Position numbers and translations under genes: made by a program. Below the pieces are notes generated by a model. It saw nothing but the letters and a program-made list of their open reading frames with translations. It did not search any database and was not told the DNA's origin. Below are positions 8,616-16,552 of a DNA stretch of 64,000 nt, in pieces. Origin of the DNA: Anaerolineaceae bacterium (GTDB lineage: Bacteria > Chloroflexota > Anaerolineae > Anaerolineales > Anaerolineaceae); assembly GCA_018056725.1 (NCBI GenBank), contig JAGPFF010000004.1, positions 1 through 64,000 on the forward strand, written 5' to 3'. How positions within the stretch are numbered: position 1 is the stretch's first letter; every line of letters starts with the position of its first letter.

Positions 8616-9020
8616 ATGGCTCAAAATGTACGCTCAACGCGTCGCACAAGCACGACCCGCAAAGCCAAACGAACTTTGTCATCCGCCCAGGTGCATATTT
8701 TTGCATCTTTCAACAATACCATTGTCACAGTGACGGACCAACAAGGGAACAGTTTATGCTGGGGAAGTGCTGGTTCGGCTGGTTTTAAAGGCTCTCGCAA
8801 GAGCACACCATTTGCAGCCCGCTTGGCGGCTGAACAGGCAATCAAAGCCGCCCAAAATATGGGTGTGCAGGAAGTGGACATGATCATCAAAGGTCCAGGT
8901 CCCGGACGCGAATCTGCAATCCGTGCTGTCCAATCCCTGGGATTAAAAGTCCGCTCAATTACGGATATTACCCCCGTGCCGCATAATGGCTGCCGTCCGC
9001 CGAAGAAACGCCGCGTGTAA
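8616..9020 (+). CDS. rpsK: 30S ribosomal protein S11
   Basis: This 134-residue protein has a basic, variable N-terminus and then the S11 core [40 protein letters not shown] and the ending [21 protein letters not shown]11 forms the platform of the 30S subunit and contacts mRNA at the E site. A weak GAGG binding site lies before the ATG. rpsD follows after 17 bases. Confidence 0.98.
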   Translation: MAQNVRSTRRTSTTRKAKRTLSSAQVHIFASFNNTIVTVTDQQGNSLCWGSAGSAGFKGSRKSTPFAARLAAEQAIKAAQNMGVQEVDMIIKGPGPGRESAIRAVQSLGLKVRSITDITPVPHNGCRPPKKRRV

Positions 9021-9037
9021 AACAGGAGAAGGAAAAA

Positions 9038-9676
9038 ATGTCTAAATATACTGGTCCGGCTTGTAAACTTTGCCGGCGTGAAGGTGAAAAGTTATTCTTA
9101 AAGGGAAGCCGCTGCTACTCTCCAAAGTGTTCTTTTGAGAAGCGTGGCTTTGTTCCCGGTCAACATGGACGTACCCGTCAGGGTCGTTCCGAACGTGAAT
9201 CGGATTATGCGCGCCAGTTGCGTGCCAAGCAACGTGCACGCCGGGTTTACGGCATGATGGAGCGCCCTTTTCGACGCTATTACACCCTTGCGACCCGAAC
9301 CCGTGGTCTTTCGGGTTTGAACTTACTGCGGACACTGGAAACCCGATTGGATAACGTTGTCTACCGCCTTGGCTATGCTGAAAACCGCGCCCAGGCTCGG
9401 CAGCTGGTCAATCATGGTCATTTTGTGCTCAATGGTCGTCGTGCAGATATTCCCTCGATGCTGGTGAAACCTGGCGATACGGTTGCAGTCAAAGATACCT
9501 CCAAGACGCTCACTTATTTCAAGGAACTTCCTGATCTGGCGGAAAAACGGCTTTGTGCTGTTTGGATGGACCGCGATATCAAAACACTTTCCGGTCGTGT
9601 TCTCAGGCTCCCGGAGCGTTCTGAAATCGAAGGCAGCCTGAACGAGCAATTAATCGTTGAGTATTACTCACGGTAA
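9038..9676 (+). CDS. rpsD: 30S ribosomal protein S4
   Basis: This 212-residue protein has a full S4 layout. The N-terminal zinc-knuckle region holds CKLCRREGEKLFLKGSRC and SPKCSFEKR, which is the cysteine-containing form, followed by RPFRRYY and the S4 RNA-binding domain (LETRLDNVVYRLGYAENRAQARQLVNHGHFVLNG). S4 starts 30S assembly and can regulate its own operon in other bacteria. RBS AGGAGAAGG precedes the ATG. Confidence 0.98.
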   Translation: MSKYTGPACKLCRREGEKLFLKGSRCYSPKCSFEKRGFVPGQHGRTRQGRSERESDYARQLRAKQRARRVYGMMERPFRRYYTLATRTRGLSGLNLLRTLETRLDNVVYRLGYAENRAQARQLVNHGHFVLNGRRADIPSMLVKPGDTVAVKDTSKTLTYFKELPDLAEKRLCAVWMDRDIKTLSGRVLRLPERSEIEGSLNEQLIVEYYSR

Positions 9677-9728
9677 GGTCGGTTGACCCTATGACAGGAT
9701 ACCTAAAAGTATCGGAAAGGGGAGTGTT

Positions 9729-10694
9729 ATGTGCGCTCTAATTAATATGGTCACACCAAAAATTGAACGCGAGAATGAGGCGCGCAATTATGGCAAGTTC
9801 ATTATCGCACCGCTTGAGAGAGGGTTCGGGGATACCCTCGGCAATGCTCTTCGCCGGGTACTTCTCTCTTCCCTTGACGGCGCTGCGATTTCTTCCATGC
9901 GCATCTCCGATGTGACCCATGAATTTGCGGATATCCCCGGTGTTCGGGAGGATGTAATTCAGGTCATCCTTCAGGTGAAACAAGTGCGGATGATCCTGCA
10001 TGAAGGTGATTCTTCTCACCTCCACCTGGATGTAAGAGGTGAAGGTGTTGTCACTGCTGCGGATATCCAGGTACCTGCAGAAGTAGAGATCATTAACCCT
10101 GAGCTCTACCTCTTTACCGTGGACGATCCCGCGACTCGACTGGATATTGACTTTACCGTTGATCGTGGCAGAGGTTATTCACCTTCGACTGACCGCAGCG
10201 GTAAATTACCCATCGGTGATCTACCCGTGGATGCCATTTACAGCCCGGTGAAGCGGGTTAACTTTAGCGTGGGCTCCGCCCGTGTCGGTCAAAGTACAAA
10301 TTACGACCGTCTGGTGATGGAAATCTGGACGGATGGAACGATCACACCTGAAAAAGCTATTTCGTCCTCCGCCAAAATTCTCATCGATCATCTGCGTTTG
10401 ATCTCCGGTGTCAGCGAAGAAACGATGCTCATCGGAGCTGAAAAGGAAGTGGTGGGAAGCCACCTTTCCAGCGAAGCCGCGGAAACCCCCATCGAGAACC
10501 TTGACCTTTCTGTGCGTGTGTTCAACTCGTTGAAGCGCACCGGGGTCAAGACGGTCGGCGATGTATTGGAATTACTGGATAAAGGCGATGAAGCCGTCAT
10601 GTCCATCCGTAATTTTGGCGAGAAGAGCCTCGATGAACTTCGCGACAAAATGAAGGAAAAAGGCTTCATGCAAGAAGAAAAAGAGTTGGAGTAG
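9729..10694 (+). CDS. rpoA: DNA-directed RNA polymerase subunit alpha
   Basis: This 321-residue protein has the alpha N-terminal dimerisation domain (PLERGFGDTLGNALRRVLLSS at about 28-48) and the C-terminal HhH domain from about residue 256. In that domain the residues matching the E. coli UP-element contacts are R263, N266, N295, G297, K299 and S300 (RVFNSL and NFGEKSLDEL), so DNA binding is probably intact. The ATG at 9729 has a good GGGGAG site; an alternative ATG is six codons in. The same HhH domain recurs at the end of the rpmE product in this window. Confidence 0.98.
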   Translation: MCALINMVTPKIERENEARNYGKFIIAPLERGFGDTLGNALRRVLLSSLDGAAISSMRISDVTHEFADIPGVREDVIQVILQVKQVRMILHEGDSSHLHLDVRGEGVVTAADIQVPAEVEIINPELYLFTVDDPATRLDIDFTVDRGRGYSPSTDRSGKLPIGDLPVDAIYSPVKRVNFSVGSARVGQSTNYDRLVMEIWTDGTITPEKAISSSAKILIDHLRLISGVSEETMLIGAEKEVVGSHLSSEAAETPIENLDLSVRVFNSLKRTGVKTVGDVLELLDKGDEAVMSIRNFGEKSLDELRDKMKEKGFMQEEKELE

Positions 10695-10700
10695 GAAGAT

Positions 10701-11078
10701 ATGCGCCATCAGATTGCAGGATATAGACTGGGTCGAGGAAAAGACCAACGGGCTGGCTTACGCCGCACCATGGTGAAACAGTTATTTGCCAATGAGCGAA
10801 TTCAGACCACCCGTGCCAAGGCATTATTCATCCGTGGAGAAGCCGAAGAGCTAATTACATTGGCTCGCCGCAGCGGAAAGGGAACCGATGCCGAGAAAGT
10901 GCATGCCCGCCGTTTGGCGGCTTCCCGAATCGGCGATGCCGCTTTAGTTAAGAAATTATTCGATGAGATTGCTCCCCGTTATGAAAACCGTAACGGCGGA
11001 TATACCCGCATTTATAAGCTGGGTCCGCGCTTGGGCGATTCAGCCGAGATGGTTCTGATTGAACTGGTAGAAGAATAG
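10701..11078 (+). CDS. rplQ: 50S ribosomal protein L17
   Basis: This 125-residue protein begins MRHQIAGYRLGRGKDQRAGLRRTM, close to the MRHxxxGxKLGR start of L17. It continues LFANERIQTTRAKA and ends with NRNGGYTRIYKLGPRLGDSAEMVLIELVE. L17 lies at the polypeptide exit. The order rpoA-rplQ is the standard end of the alpha operon. Confidence 0.97.
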   Translation: MRHQIAGYRLGRGKDQRAGLRRTMVKQLFANERIQTTRAKALFIRGEAEELITLARRSGKGTDAEKVHARRLAASRIGDAALVKKLFDEIAPRYENRNGGYTRIYKLGPRLGDSAEMVLIELVEE

Positions 11079-11107
11079 TCCTTCCGGCTCAGGCTGGTTG
11101 GATCAGC

Positions 11108-11878
11108 ATGGCTCTTTACAAACTTATCCTCGCTTACGACGGCACAGATTTTTCGGGCTTTCAACGCCAGGGGAAAAACCGTACTGTCCAGGGTGAAATT
11201 GAAAAAACGCTTCGCGATTTAGGCTGGTCTGAAAAGGCTTTGCTCTTTGCCGGGCGCACCGATGCAGGTGTTCATGCCTCTGGTCAGGTTGTGGTTTTCA
11301 AGCTGGATTGGCAACACTCATCTGCTGATCTGCTTAACGCCTTGAATGCCCGGTTACCACAGGATTGCGCAGGTAGAGAAATATCCCTCATAGAGGCAGA
11401 ATTCCACCCCCGTTATGATGCCACCTGCCGGGAATATCACTATCATGTCTATCCTCTTGCCGTCCGGCACCCTCTCTACGAGCGTTACGCGTGGAGGATC
11501 TGGCCGCAAGCAGACCTCTTTCGATTGAACCAGGCAGCTTCCCTTTTTGTGGGACGGCATGACTTTAAAGCCTTCGGTCGGGCAATGAAAAAAGGGGGCA
11601 GCACCGTGCGGGAGGTTTTTTTGAGCAAGTGGATTGAAACGGATTTCGGTTTCGATTACATGGTAGCCGCAAATGCCTTCCTCTATCACATGGTTCGCCG
11701 ATTGGTCTATGTTCAGGTCAGATATACCCAGGATGGTCTGACGCTTTCAGATCTTGAACAGGCGCTGTCTTTGGGTAAATCGCTTAAGCCAGGTTTGGCA
11801 CCGCCAAACGGTTTGGTGCTCACCCGGGTGGATTATTCTGGAAGCCAGAATGAATGTTGCGAGGATGAAGAAAACTAA
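11108..11878 (+). CDS. truA: tRNA pseudouridine(38-40) synthase
   Basis: This 256-residue enzyme makes pseudouridine at positions 38-40 of many tRNAs. It begins LILAYDGTDFSGFQRQGKNRTVQGEIE and carries the catalytic aspartate in GRTDAGVHASGQV, followed by YHYHVYPLAVRHPLYERYAW and YHMVRRLVYV. The length is normal. truA between rplQ and rplM is a common arrangement. It ends 42 bases before the GTG of rplM. Confidence 0.97.
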   Translation: MALYKLILAYDGTDFSGFQRQGKNRTVQGEIEKTLRDLGWSEKALLFAGRTDAGVHASGQVVVFKLDWQHSSADLLNALNARLPQDCAGREISLIEAEFHPRYDATCREYHYHVYPLAVRHPLYERYAWRIWPQADLFRLNQAASLFVGRHDFKAFGRAMKKGGSTVREVFLSKWIETDFGFDYMVAANAFLYHMVRRLVYVQVRYTQDGLTLSDLEQALSLGKSLKPGLAPPNGLVLTRVDYSGSQNECCEDEEN

Positions 11879-11920
11879 ACTAACAAATGTGATGGGTAAC
11901 CATCCAATGGAGATGAGAAA

Positions 11921-12346
11921 GTGGACAAAACTTACGTCCTAAAAGGAAAACAGGAACCCGAATGGCTGCTGGTCGATGCGACCGGGCAGGGTGTCGGTCG
12001 ATTGGCAACGCAAATTGCCAGCTATCTGCTGGGAAAACACAAACCCACCTTTACGCCTGGTGTGGATATGGGCGATGTGGTGGTGGTGATCAACGCTTCT
12101 CAGTTGGATATCAGCCAGAAGCGGTTGGATGAAAAGAAATACTACAAACATTCCAATTTTCCTGGTGGTTTGAAGACTGTTGTAATGCGTGATCAGATGA
12201 AGAATCATCCTGACCGCGTGATTACAGCCGCAGTCTGGGGCATGCTGCCACATAACCGTATGGGACGCACTTTGTTGAAACGTCTTAAAGTTTATCCCGG
12301 TAGTGAGCATCCACACGCTGCACAAAACCCGAAACCGGTAGCCTAA
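11921..12346 (+). CDS. rplM: 50S ribosomal protein L13 (GTG start)
   Basis: This 141-residue protein starts at a GTG (MDKTYVLKGKQEPEWLLVDA) with a GAGATGAG site upstream. The conserved parts are GRLATQIASYLLGKHKPTFTPGVDMGD, VVVINASQ and the KKYYKHSNFPGGLK / WGMLPHNRMGRTLLKRLKVY segments. L13 is an early assembler of the 50S subunit. It forms the usual two-gene unit with rpsI, 15 bases downstream. Confidence 0.97.
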   Translation: MDKTYVLKGKQEPEWLLVDATGQGVGRLATQIASYLLGKHKPTFTPGVDMGDVVVVINASQLDISQKRLDEKKYYKHSNFPGGLKTVVMRDQMKNHPDRVITAAVWGMLPHNRMGRTLLKRLKVYPGSEHPHAAQNPKPVA

Positions 12347-12361
12347 AGGAGCAGGTAGATT

Positions 12362-12757
12362 ATGTCGAATCAGTATTTTGAAGGTGTAGGCCGCCGCAAG
12401 GAAAGCACTGCCAGAGTGCGCCTGATGAGCGGTACCGGAAAATTTCTTGTAAATGACCGCCCGGTAGAGGAATATTTCCCGCGCACTGGCGATGTGGATG
12501 CCATCCTTGGACCGTTAGGTGCGGCAGCACAAGAACGTGACCTCTATGACATTACCGCTGTTGTACGTGGTGGCGGTGTCAGTGGGCAGACCGATTCTGT
12601 AAAGCTTGGTCTGGCGCGTGCTTTGGTGAAAATGAATCCGGAGAATATCGCTCTTTTACGTAAAGGTGGCTTCCTGACCCGGGATCCGCGTGTAAAGGAA
12701 CGTAAGAAGCCAGGTCTCAAGCGAGCTCGCAAGGCACCTACTTATACCAAACGTTAA
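12362..12757 (+). CDS. rpsI: 30S ribosomal protein S9
   Basis: This 131-residue protein has the S9 signatures GVGRRKESTARVRL near the start, GGGVSGQTDSVKLGLARAL in the middle, and the basic C-terminal tail DPRVKERKKPGLKRARKAPTYTKR, which reaches toward P-site tRNA. RBS AAAGGAGCAGG. It is the last gene of the ribosomal block and is followed by two hairpins, the second with a clear T-run. Confidence 0.98.
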   Translation: MSNQYFEGVGRRKESTARVRLMSGTGKFLVNDRPVEEYFPRTGDVDAILGPLGAAAQERDLYDITAVVRGGGVSGQTDSVKLGLARALVKMNPENIALLRKGGFLTRDPRVKERKKPGLKRARKAPTYTKR

Positions 12758-12788
12758 ATCATCAGGATTTCATCCTGATTGGGATGAG

Positions 12789-12870
12789 ATGCAGTTGTAC
12801 AGGTCGGTTCGGAGGACCGGATCATGGCGATCCAACTCGAATCCCCGCAGACAACTGCATTTTTCTTTTT
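12789..12870 (+). terminator. terminator with large internally folded loop after rpsI
   Basis: A perfect 10-bp stem (ATGCAGTTGT at 12789-12798 with ACAACTGCAT at 12851-12860) is followed at once by TTTTCTTTTT, so this is an intrinsic terminator. The 52-base loop is far larger than needed and folds further: TCGGT/ACCGG (12804-12808 with 12816-12820) and GGATC/GATCC (12819-12823 with 12829-12833); the two share a base pair boundary. A separate 8-bp hairpin without T-run lies upstream at 12761-12779. The shape suggests a small structured RNA rather than a plain terminator. Confidence 0.8.
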
Positions 12871-12881
12871 ATTGAGGTCGA

Positions 12882-14315
12882 ATGAATAATAAACCTATTG
12901 GTCAATTATTCCAGGTTGGCTACCTAGCCGATGAAAGCGCTGTGTTACCCCTGCTCACCGGTAATATCCTCTGTATCTCCAGAGGAAGAGCTGCCGCTGG
13001 CTGGTTGCAAAAATTGGGCGTGGATCCCTCGACGATGATCCTGCTCGAGAATTTCTCCAGCCGGGACATCCTTCAGGAGAAACTTGAGGGCTTGTTTACT
13101 GACGCGCCTACTGGATTCGAGAGCTTGCTCTATGTCAGTCCGGTTTACCCGCCCGGCATTGATCTGCTTGGACAGATGCTGGCGGAGCGGGCTGAAACGA
13201 TACACATAATTTCAGGTTTTGATCCTGTTTCTGCTTTGGACCGGCAGGGGACGCAGCACCTCGGCGGCTCCCTGCAAATTGTGGATCAACTTGGTGCAGC
13301 CACCAGCCGCTACCCACTATTTAACCCCGCTTTCCCCACCATCCTATACACCTCGGGCTTAAACCGGGAGGATGCCTTCCTGGGCGATGCCCTTTTGCAA
13401 GTGTATCCGCGAAGTTTTCAGCTACTTGTGTGGAAGGGGGGAGAATTTGACCAAATTGGTTGGCGCCCTGCAGTTTTGGGCGACTGGATGGATCAAAAAG
13501 AAGATTGTCAGGCTCTATTCTTTCCTCCACTTTCAGCAGATGCCTCAATGGAAAGTTTCATGGAGCTTATTGCTCATTTACGCGCCCCGGATGGGTGCCC
13601 ATGGGATCGAAAACAAACCCATGAAACACTCCGCCGCTACCTGCTGGAAGAAACCTATGAAGCAATCGAGGCTCTCGATCAAGGGGATATGGCAGGACTA
13701 AGGGAGGAATTGGGAGATCTGCTGCTCCAAATTGCGTTGCATGCCCAAATAGGCGCTGAAAAAGGTGAATTCAATTTCACCCAAATTGTTCAGGGAATCA
13801 GCCAAAAAATTATTTCCCGCCACCCCCATGTTTTCGGAGACGTGAATGTTCGCAACGAGCAGGATGTTCTGCAAAATTGGGAAAAGCTGAAAGAGATTGA
13901 ACGCCAGGGTAATGGCAAAGCAGAGAAGAATGGAATACTGGATGGAATTCCATCGATCCTACCCGCCCTTTCGCAGGCGCAATCCATTCAGGATCGAGCG
14001 GCGCGGGTTGGCTTTGATTGGCAGGAAATCTCACCGGTGGTGGAAAAAATTCTGGAAGAATTGGAAGAAGTTAAAAACGCTGCCGATGAAGAGGAACGTA
14101 CCAAGGAGTTGGGAGATTTGCTCTTCGCGGTTGTCAACCTGACCCGTTGGTACAAAACTGACGCTGAAACGGCTTTACGGCTGACCAATCAGAAATTTCG
14201 CCAGCGATTTGCTTACATCGAGGCAGAAGCGAAGCGCACTGGAAAAGCGCTCTCTGAGATGACCCTGGCAGAGATGGATGCGCTGTGGGAAGCCGCCAAG
14301 GAATTTGATGAATAA
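12882..14315 (+). CDS. mazG: MazG nucleotide pyrophosphohydrolase with N-terminal tetrapyrrole-methylase-like half
   Basis: This 477-residue protein is MazG over its C-terminal 250 residues. It has LRAPDGCPWDRKQTHETLRRYLLEE (about 230-255), the metal-binding E-rich helix EELGDLLLQIALHAQI, and a second MazG repeat with EELEEV and KELGDLLFAVVNLTRW. MazG hydrolyses non-canonical or stress NTPs. The N-terminal 220 residues lie where YabN-type proteins carry a tetrapyrrole (corrin/porphyrin) methylase domain. Here that domain is strongly diverged, with no clear glycine-rich SAM motif, so it is probably non-catalytic. It lies 11 bases beyond the rpsI terminator T-run and probably has its own promoter. 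Confidence 0.88.
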   Translation: MNNKPIGQLFQVGYLADESAVLPLLTGNILCISRGRAAAGWLQKLGVDPSTMILLENFSSRDILQEKLEGLFTDAPTGFESLLYVSPVYPPGIDLLGQMLAERAETIHIISGFDPVSALDRQGTQHLGGSLQIVDQLGAATSRYPLFNPAFPTILYTSGLNREDAFLGDALLQVYPRSFQLLVWKGGEFDQIGWRPAVLGDWMDQKEDCQALFFPPLSADASMESFMELIAHLRAPDGCPWDRKQTHETLRRYLLEETYEAIEALDQGDMAGLREELGDLLLQIALHAQIGAEKGEFNFTQIVQGISQKIISRHPHVFGDVNVRNEQDVLQNWEKLKEIERQGNGKAEKNGILDGIPSILPALSQAQSIQDRAARVGFDWQEISPVVEKILEELEEVKNAADEEERTKELGDLLFAVVNLTRWYKTDAETALRLTNQKFRQRFAYIEAEAKRTGKALSEMTLAEMDALWEAAKEFDE

Positions 14316-14347
14316 GCTCTCTTTGGCAGCGCTGTACCCATCACAGG

Positions 14348-14368
14348 CTGGGGTTATAATAACCCCAG
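14348..14368 (+). promoter_or_regulatory. perfect palindrome overlapping a -10 hexamer upstream of ftcD
   Basis: CTGGGGTTAT at 14348-14357 and ATAACCCCAG at 14359-14368 form a perfect 10+1+10 inverted repeat. It contains TATAAT at 14355-14360, a consensus -10 element, 27 bases before the ftcD ATG. The upstream -35 region is weak. The palindrome could be an operator placed on the promoter, or a hairpin near the 5' end of the message; it lacks a T-run, so it is not an intrinsic terminator for mazG. Confidence 0.5.
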
Positions 14369-14386
14369 CCCATCAAAGGAGAGACC

Positions 14387-15931
14387 ATGCCCCAGCCATT
14401 AATTGAATGTATCCCTAACTTTTCTGAAGCCAGACGACCAGAGGTCGTTGATGCCATCATTAAGGCGATCCAATCTGTGCCAGGGGTAGTGGTGCTTGAT
14501 CGTCATTCTGATCTGGATCATAACCGCACTGTGGTGACTCTGGTGGGGAATCCAGAAGCAGTGGAGGAAGCGGCATTCCGCTCGATTCAAAAAGCACAGG
14601 AATTGATTGATCTGAATCACCATCAGGGTGCACATCCCCGGATTGGCGCAGCGGATGTGGTTCCTTTTGTGCCGATAAGCGATGTTAGCATGGCGGAGTG
14701 CGTGGAAATGGCAACCCGGTTAGGGAAGCGGGTTGGAGAAGAATTATCCATCCCTGTATACTTATATGAAGAAGCTGCTACAAGACCTGAACGGCAGAAC
14801 CTTGAAAATATTCGCCGCGGGCAGTTTGAAGCGCTTAAAACCGAAATTGAAACAGATCCGGAACGGAAGCCGGATTTTGGACCAGCAAAATTAGGCAGTG
14901 CTGGTGCCACGGTGATCGGCGCCCGCGCTCCTCTGATTGCGTTTAACATTTATCTCACCACCTCTGATGTTGACATCGCGCAAAAGATAGCCAAAGCCGT
15001 ACGCAATTCCTCCGGTGGGCTGCGTTATGTAAAGGGCATGGGTGTCCTGGTGGATGGTCTGGCTCAGGTTTCGATGAACCTGACCAATTACAAAAAAACC
15101 CCCATTTTTAGAGTCGTTGAATTGGTCCGCCGTGAAGCTCAGCGCTATGGCGTGGCGATTCATCATAGCGAACTGGTCGGGTTGATTCCACAATCCGCCC
15201 TGGTTGATAGCGCTGTTTGGTACACGCAACTGGATCAGTTTGAACCGGAACAAATTCTTGAAAGCCGGCTTTACACTGCACAGGTTGCCTCAGCTGCTTC
15301 GGCAGTGGAAGCAGCAGCCCCATTTTCTTTTCTTGCTGATCTGGCAAATGGCAACCCCACCCCCGGAGGAGGGTCTGCAGCAGCATTCACCGCTGCGGAA
15401 GCTGCCGCGTTGGTGGCGATGGTGGGCAGGGTTACGATTGGAAAAAAGAATTACGCGACGGTAGAATCCCGCATGTGGCAGATGATTGAACGCGCAGACG
15501 GTTTGTGCCAGAAATTGACCACCTCGGTGCAGGGGGATGCTCAGGCTTTCGAGGGTTTCATGAATGCGCTCAGACTTCCAAAAACAACCCCCGAAGAAAA
15601 AGCAGCCCGGGAAGAGTCCCTTGAAAAAGCCACCCTGAAAGCGGCGGTAGTCCCTCATCAGGTGGCAGGTCTGGCGATGGAGGTGCTTCGTCTAGCCCTC
15701 TCCGCGGTTGAATTTGGCAATCTGAACGCCATCTCCGATGCGGCTTCCGCCGCACATCTTGCCATAGCAGCCGTCCGCAGTGCGGGGTTAAATGTTCGAA
15801 TCAATCAAAAGTCATTGCACAATCCCGCCTTGGTAAATGATCTGGTGGCGGATCTGACACAATACGAACAGGAAATTAAGGAAATCGAACAAAGAATCAC
15901 CAGCTTGCTGCAGCAACGCGCACAGCTATAA
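14387..15931 (+). CDS. ftcD: bifunctional glutamate formimidoyltransferase / formimidoyl-THF cyclodeaminase
   Basis: This 514-residue protein fuses two enzymes that move the formimino group of histidine breakdown to tetrahydrofolate. Residues 1 to about 300 are the transferase (IECIPNFSEARR, then HHQGAHPRIGAADVVPFVP with the catalytic His at 83). From about 312 to 510 lies the all-helical cyclodeaminase, with PTPGGGSAAAF at about 324-334. This is the same order as in animal FTCD (about 540 residues), while many bacteria keep two genes or only one. The product 5,10-methenyl-THF is a substrate of FolD, encoded at 37071. An AAAGGAGAG site precedes the ATG. Confidence 0.95.
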   Translation: MPQPLIECIPNFSEARRPEVVDAIIKAIQSVPGVVVLDRHSDLDHNRTVVTLVGNPEAVEEAAFRSIQKAQELIDLNHHQGAHPRIGAADVVPFVPISDVSMAECVEMATRLGKRVGEELSIPVYLYEEAATRPERQNLENIRRGQFEALKTEIETDPERKPDFGPAKLGSAGATVIGARAPLIAFNIYLTTSDVDIAQKIAKAVRNSSGGLRYVKGMGVLVDGLAQVSMNLTNYKKTPIFRVVELVRREAQRYGVAIHHSELVGLIPQSALVDSAVWYTQLDQFEPEQILESRLYTAQVASAASAVEAAAPFSFLADLANGNPTPGGGSAAAFTAAEAAALVAMVGRVTIGKKNYATVESRMWQMIERADGLCQKLTTSVQGDAQAFEGFMNALRLPKTTPEEKAAREESLEKATLKAAVVPHQVAGLAMEVLRLALSAVEFGNLNAISDAASAAHLAIAAVRSAGLNVRINQKSLHNPALVNDLVADLTQYEQEIKEIEQRITSLLQQRAQL

Positions 15932-15955
15932 CTTTTTGCTGTTTGGAGGATTTGC

Positions 15956-16510
15956 ATGGGAATCAAAGCGGACCGGTGGATTAAAAAAATGGCTTTGGAA
16001 CACGGGATGATCGAACCATTTGAACAATCTCAGGTTCGCGATGGGGTGATTTCCTACGGTCTTTCCTCTTATGGGTATGATATTCGAGTTGCAGATGAAT
16101 TTAAAATCTTTACCAATGTCTACAGTGCTATTGTTGACCCGAAGAGTTTTGACACGCGCTCCATGATCGATTTTAAAGGCGATGTGTGCATCATCCCGCC
16201 GAATTCATTTGCCCTGGCGCGCACGATCGAATATTTTCGTATTCCCCGCTCGATCCTGACGATTTGCGTTGGCAAGAGTACGTATGCCCGTTGCGGGATC
16301 ATTGTCAATGTGACACCGTTTGAACCCGAATGGGAAGGGTACGTCACCCTGGAAATTTCTAATACTACTCCCTTGCCTGCGAAGATATACGCCAACGAGG
16401 GGATTGCCCAGGTATTGTTTTTTGATGGGGACGAGATTTGTGAAATTTCCTACGCTGATCGCAAAGGGAAATATCAAAAACAGCAAACCATCCTTCTGCC
16501 GCGCTTGTAG
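15956..16510 (+). CDS. dcd: dCTP deaminase
   Basis: This 184-residue protein turns dCTP into dUTP. Signatures are [14 protein letters not shown]-like [18 protein letters not shown], the phosphate-binding KSTYARCGI, and the catalytic-glutamate stretch [18 protein letters not shown]. The C-terminal [10 protein letters not shown] closes the active site. Length and motifs fit the monofunctional deaminase better than the bifunctional DCD-DUT enzyme, although the two are hard to separate by eye. RBS TTGGAGGA. Confidence 0.95.
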   Translation: MGIKADRWIKKMALEHGMIEPFEQSQVRDGVISYGLSSYGYDIRVADEFKIFTNVYSAIVDPKSFDTRSMIDFKGDVCIIPPNSFALARTIEYFRIPRSILTICVGKSTYARCGIIVNVTPFEPEWEGYVTLEISNTTPLPAKIYANEGIAQVLFFDGDEICEISYADRKGKYQKQQTILLPRL

Positions 16511-16552
16511 AGACTATTTGATATTTTCGCACCAATAATAACGGAGACATCG

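Noticed and set aside
12761-12779. First hairpin after rpsI as the operon terminator.
   Set aside because: It has an 8-bp stem but no T-run; the second hairpin has both and is the better terminator.
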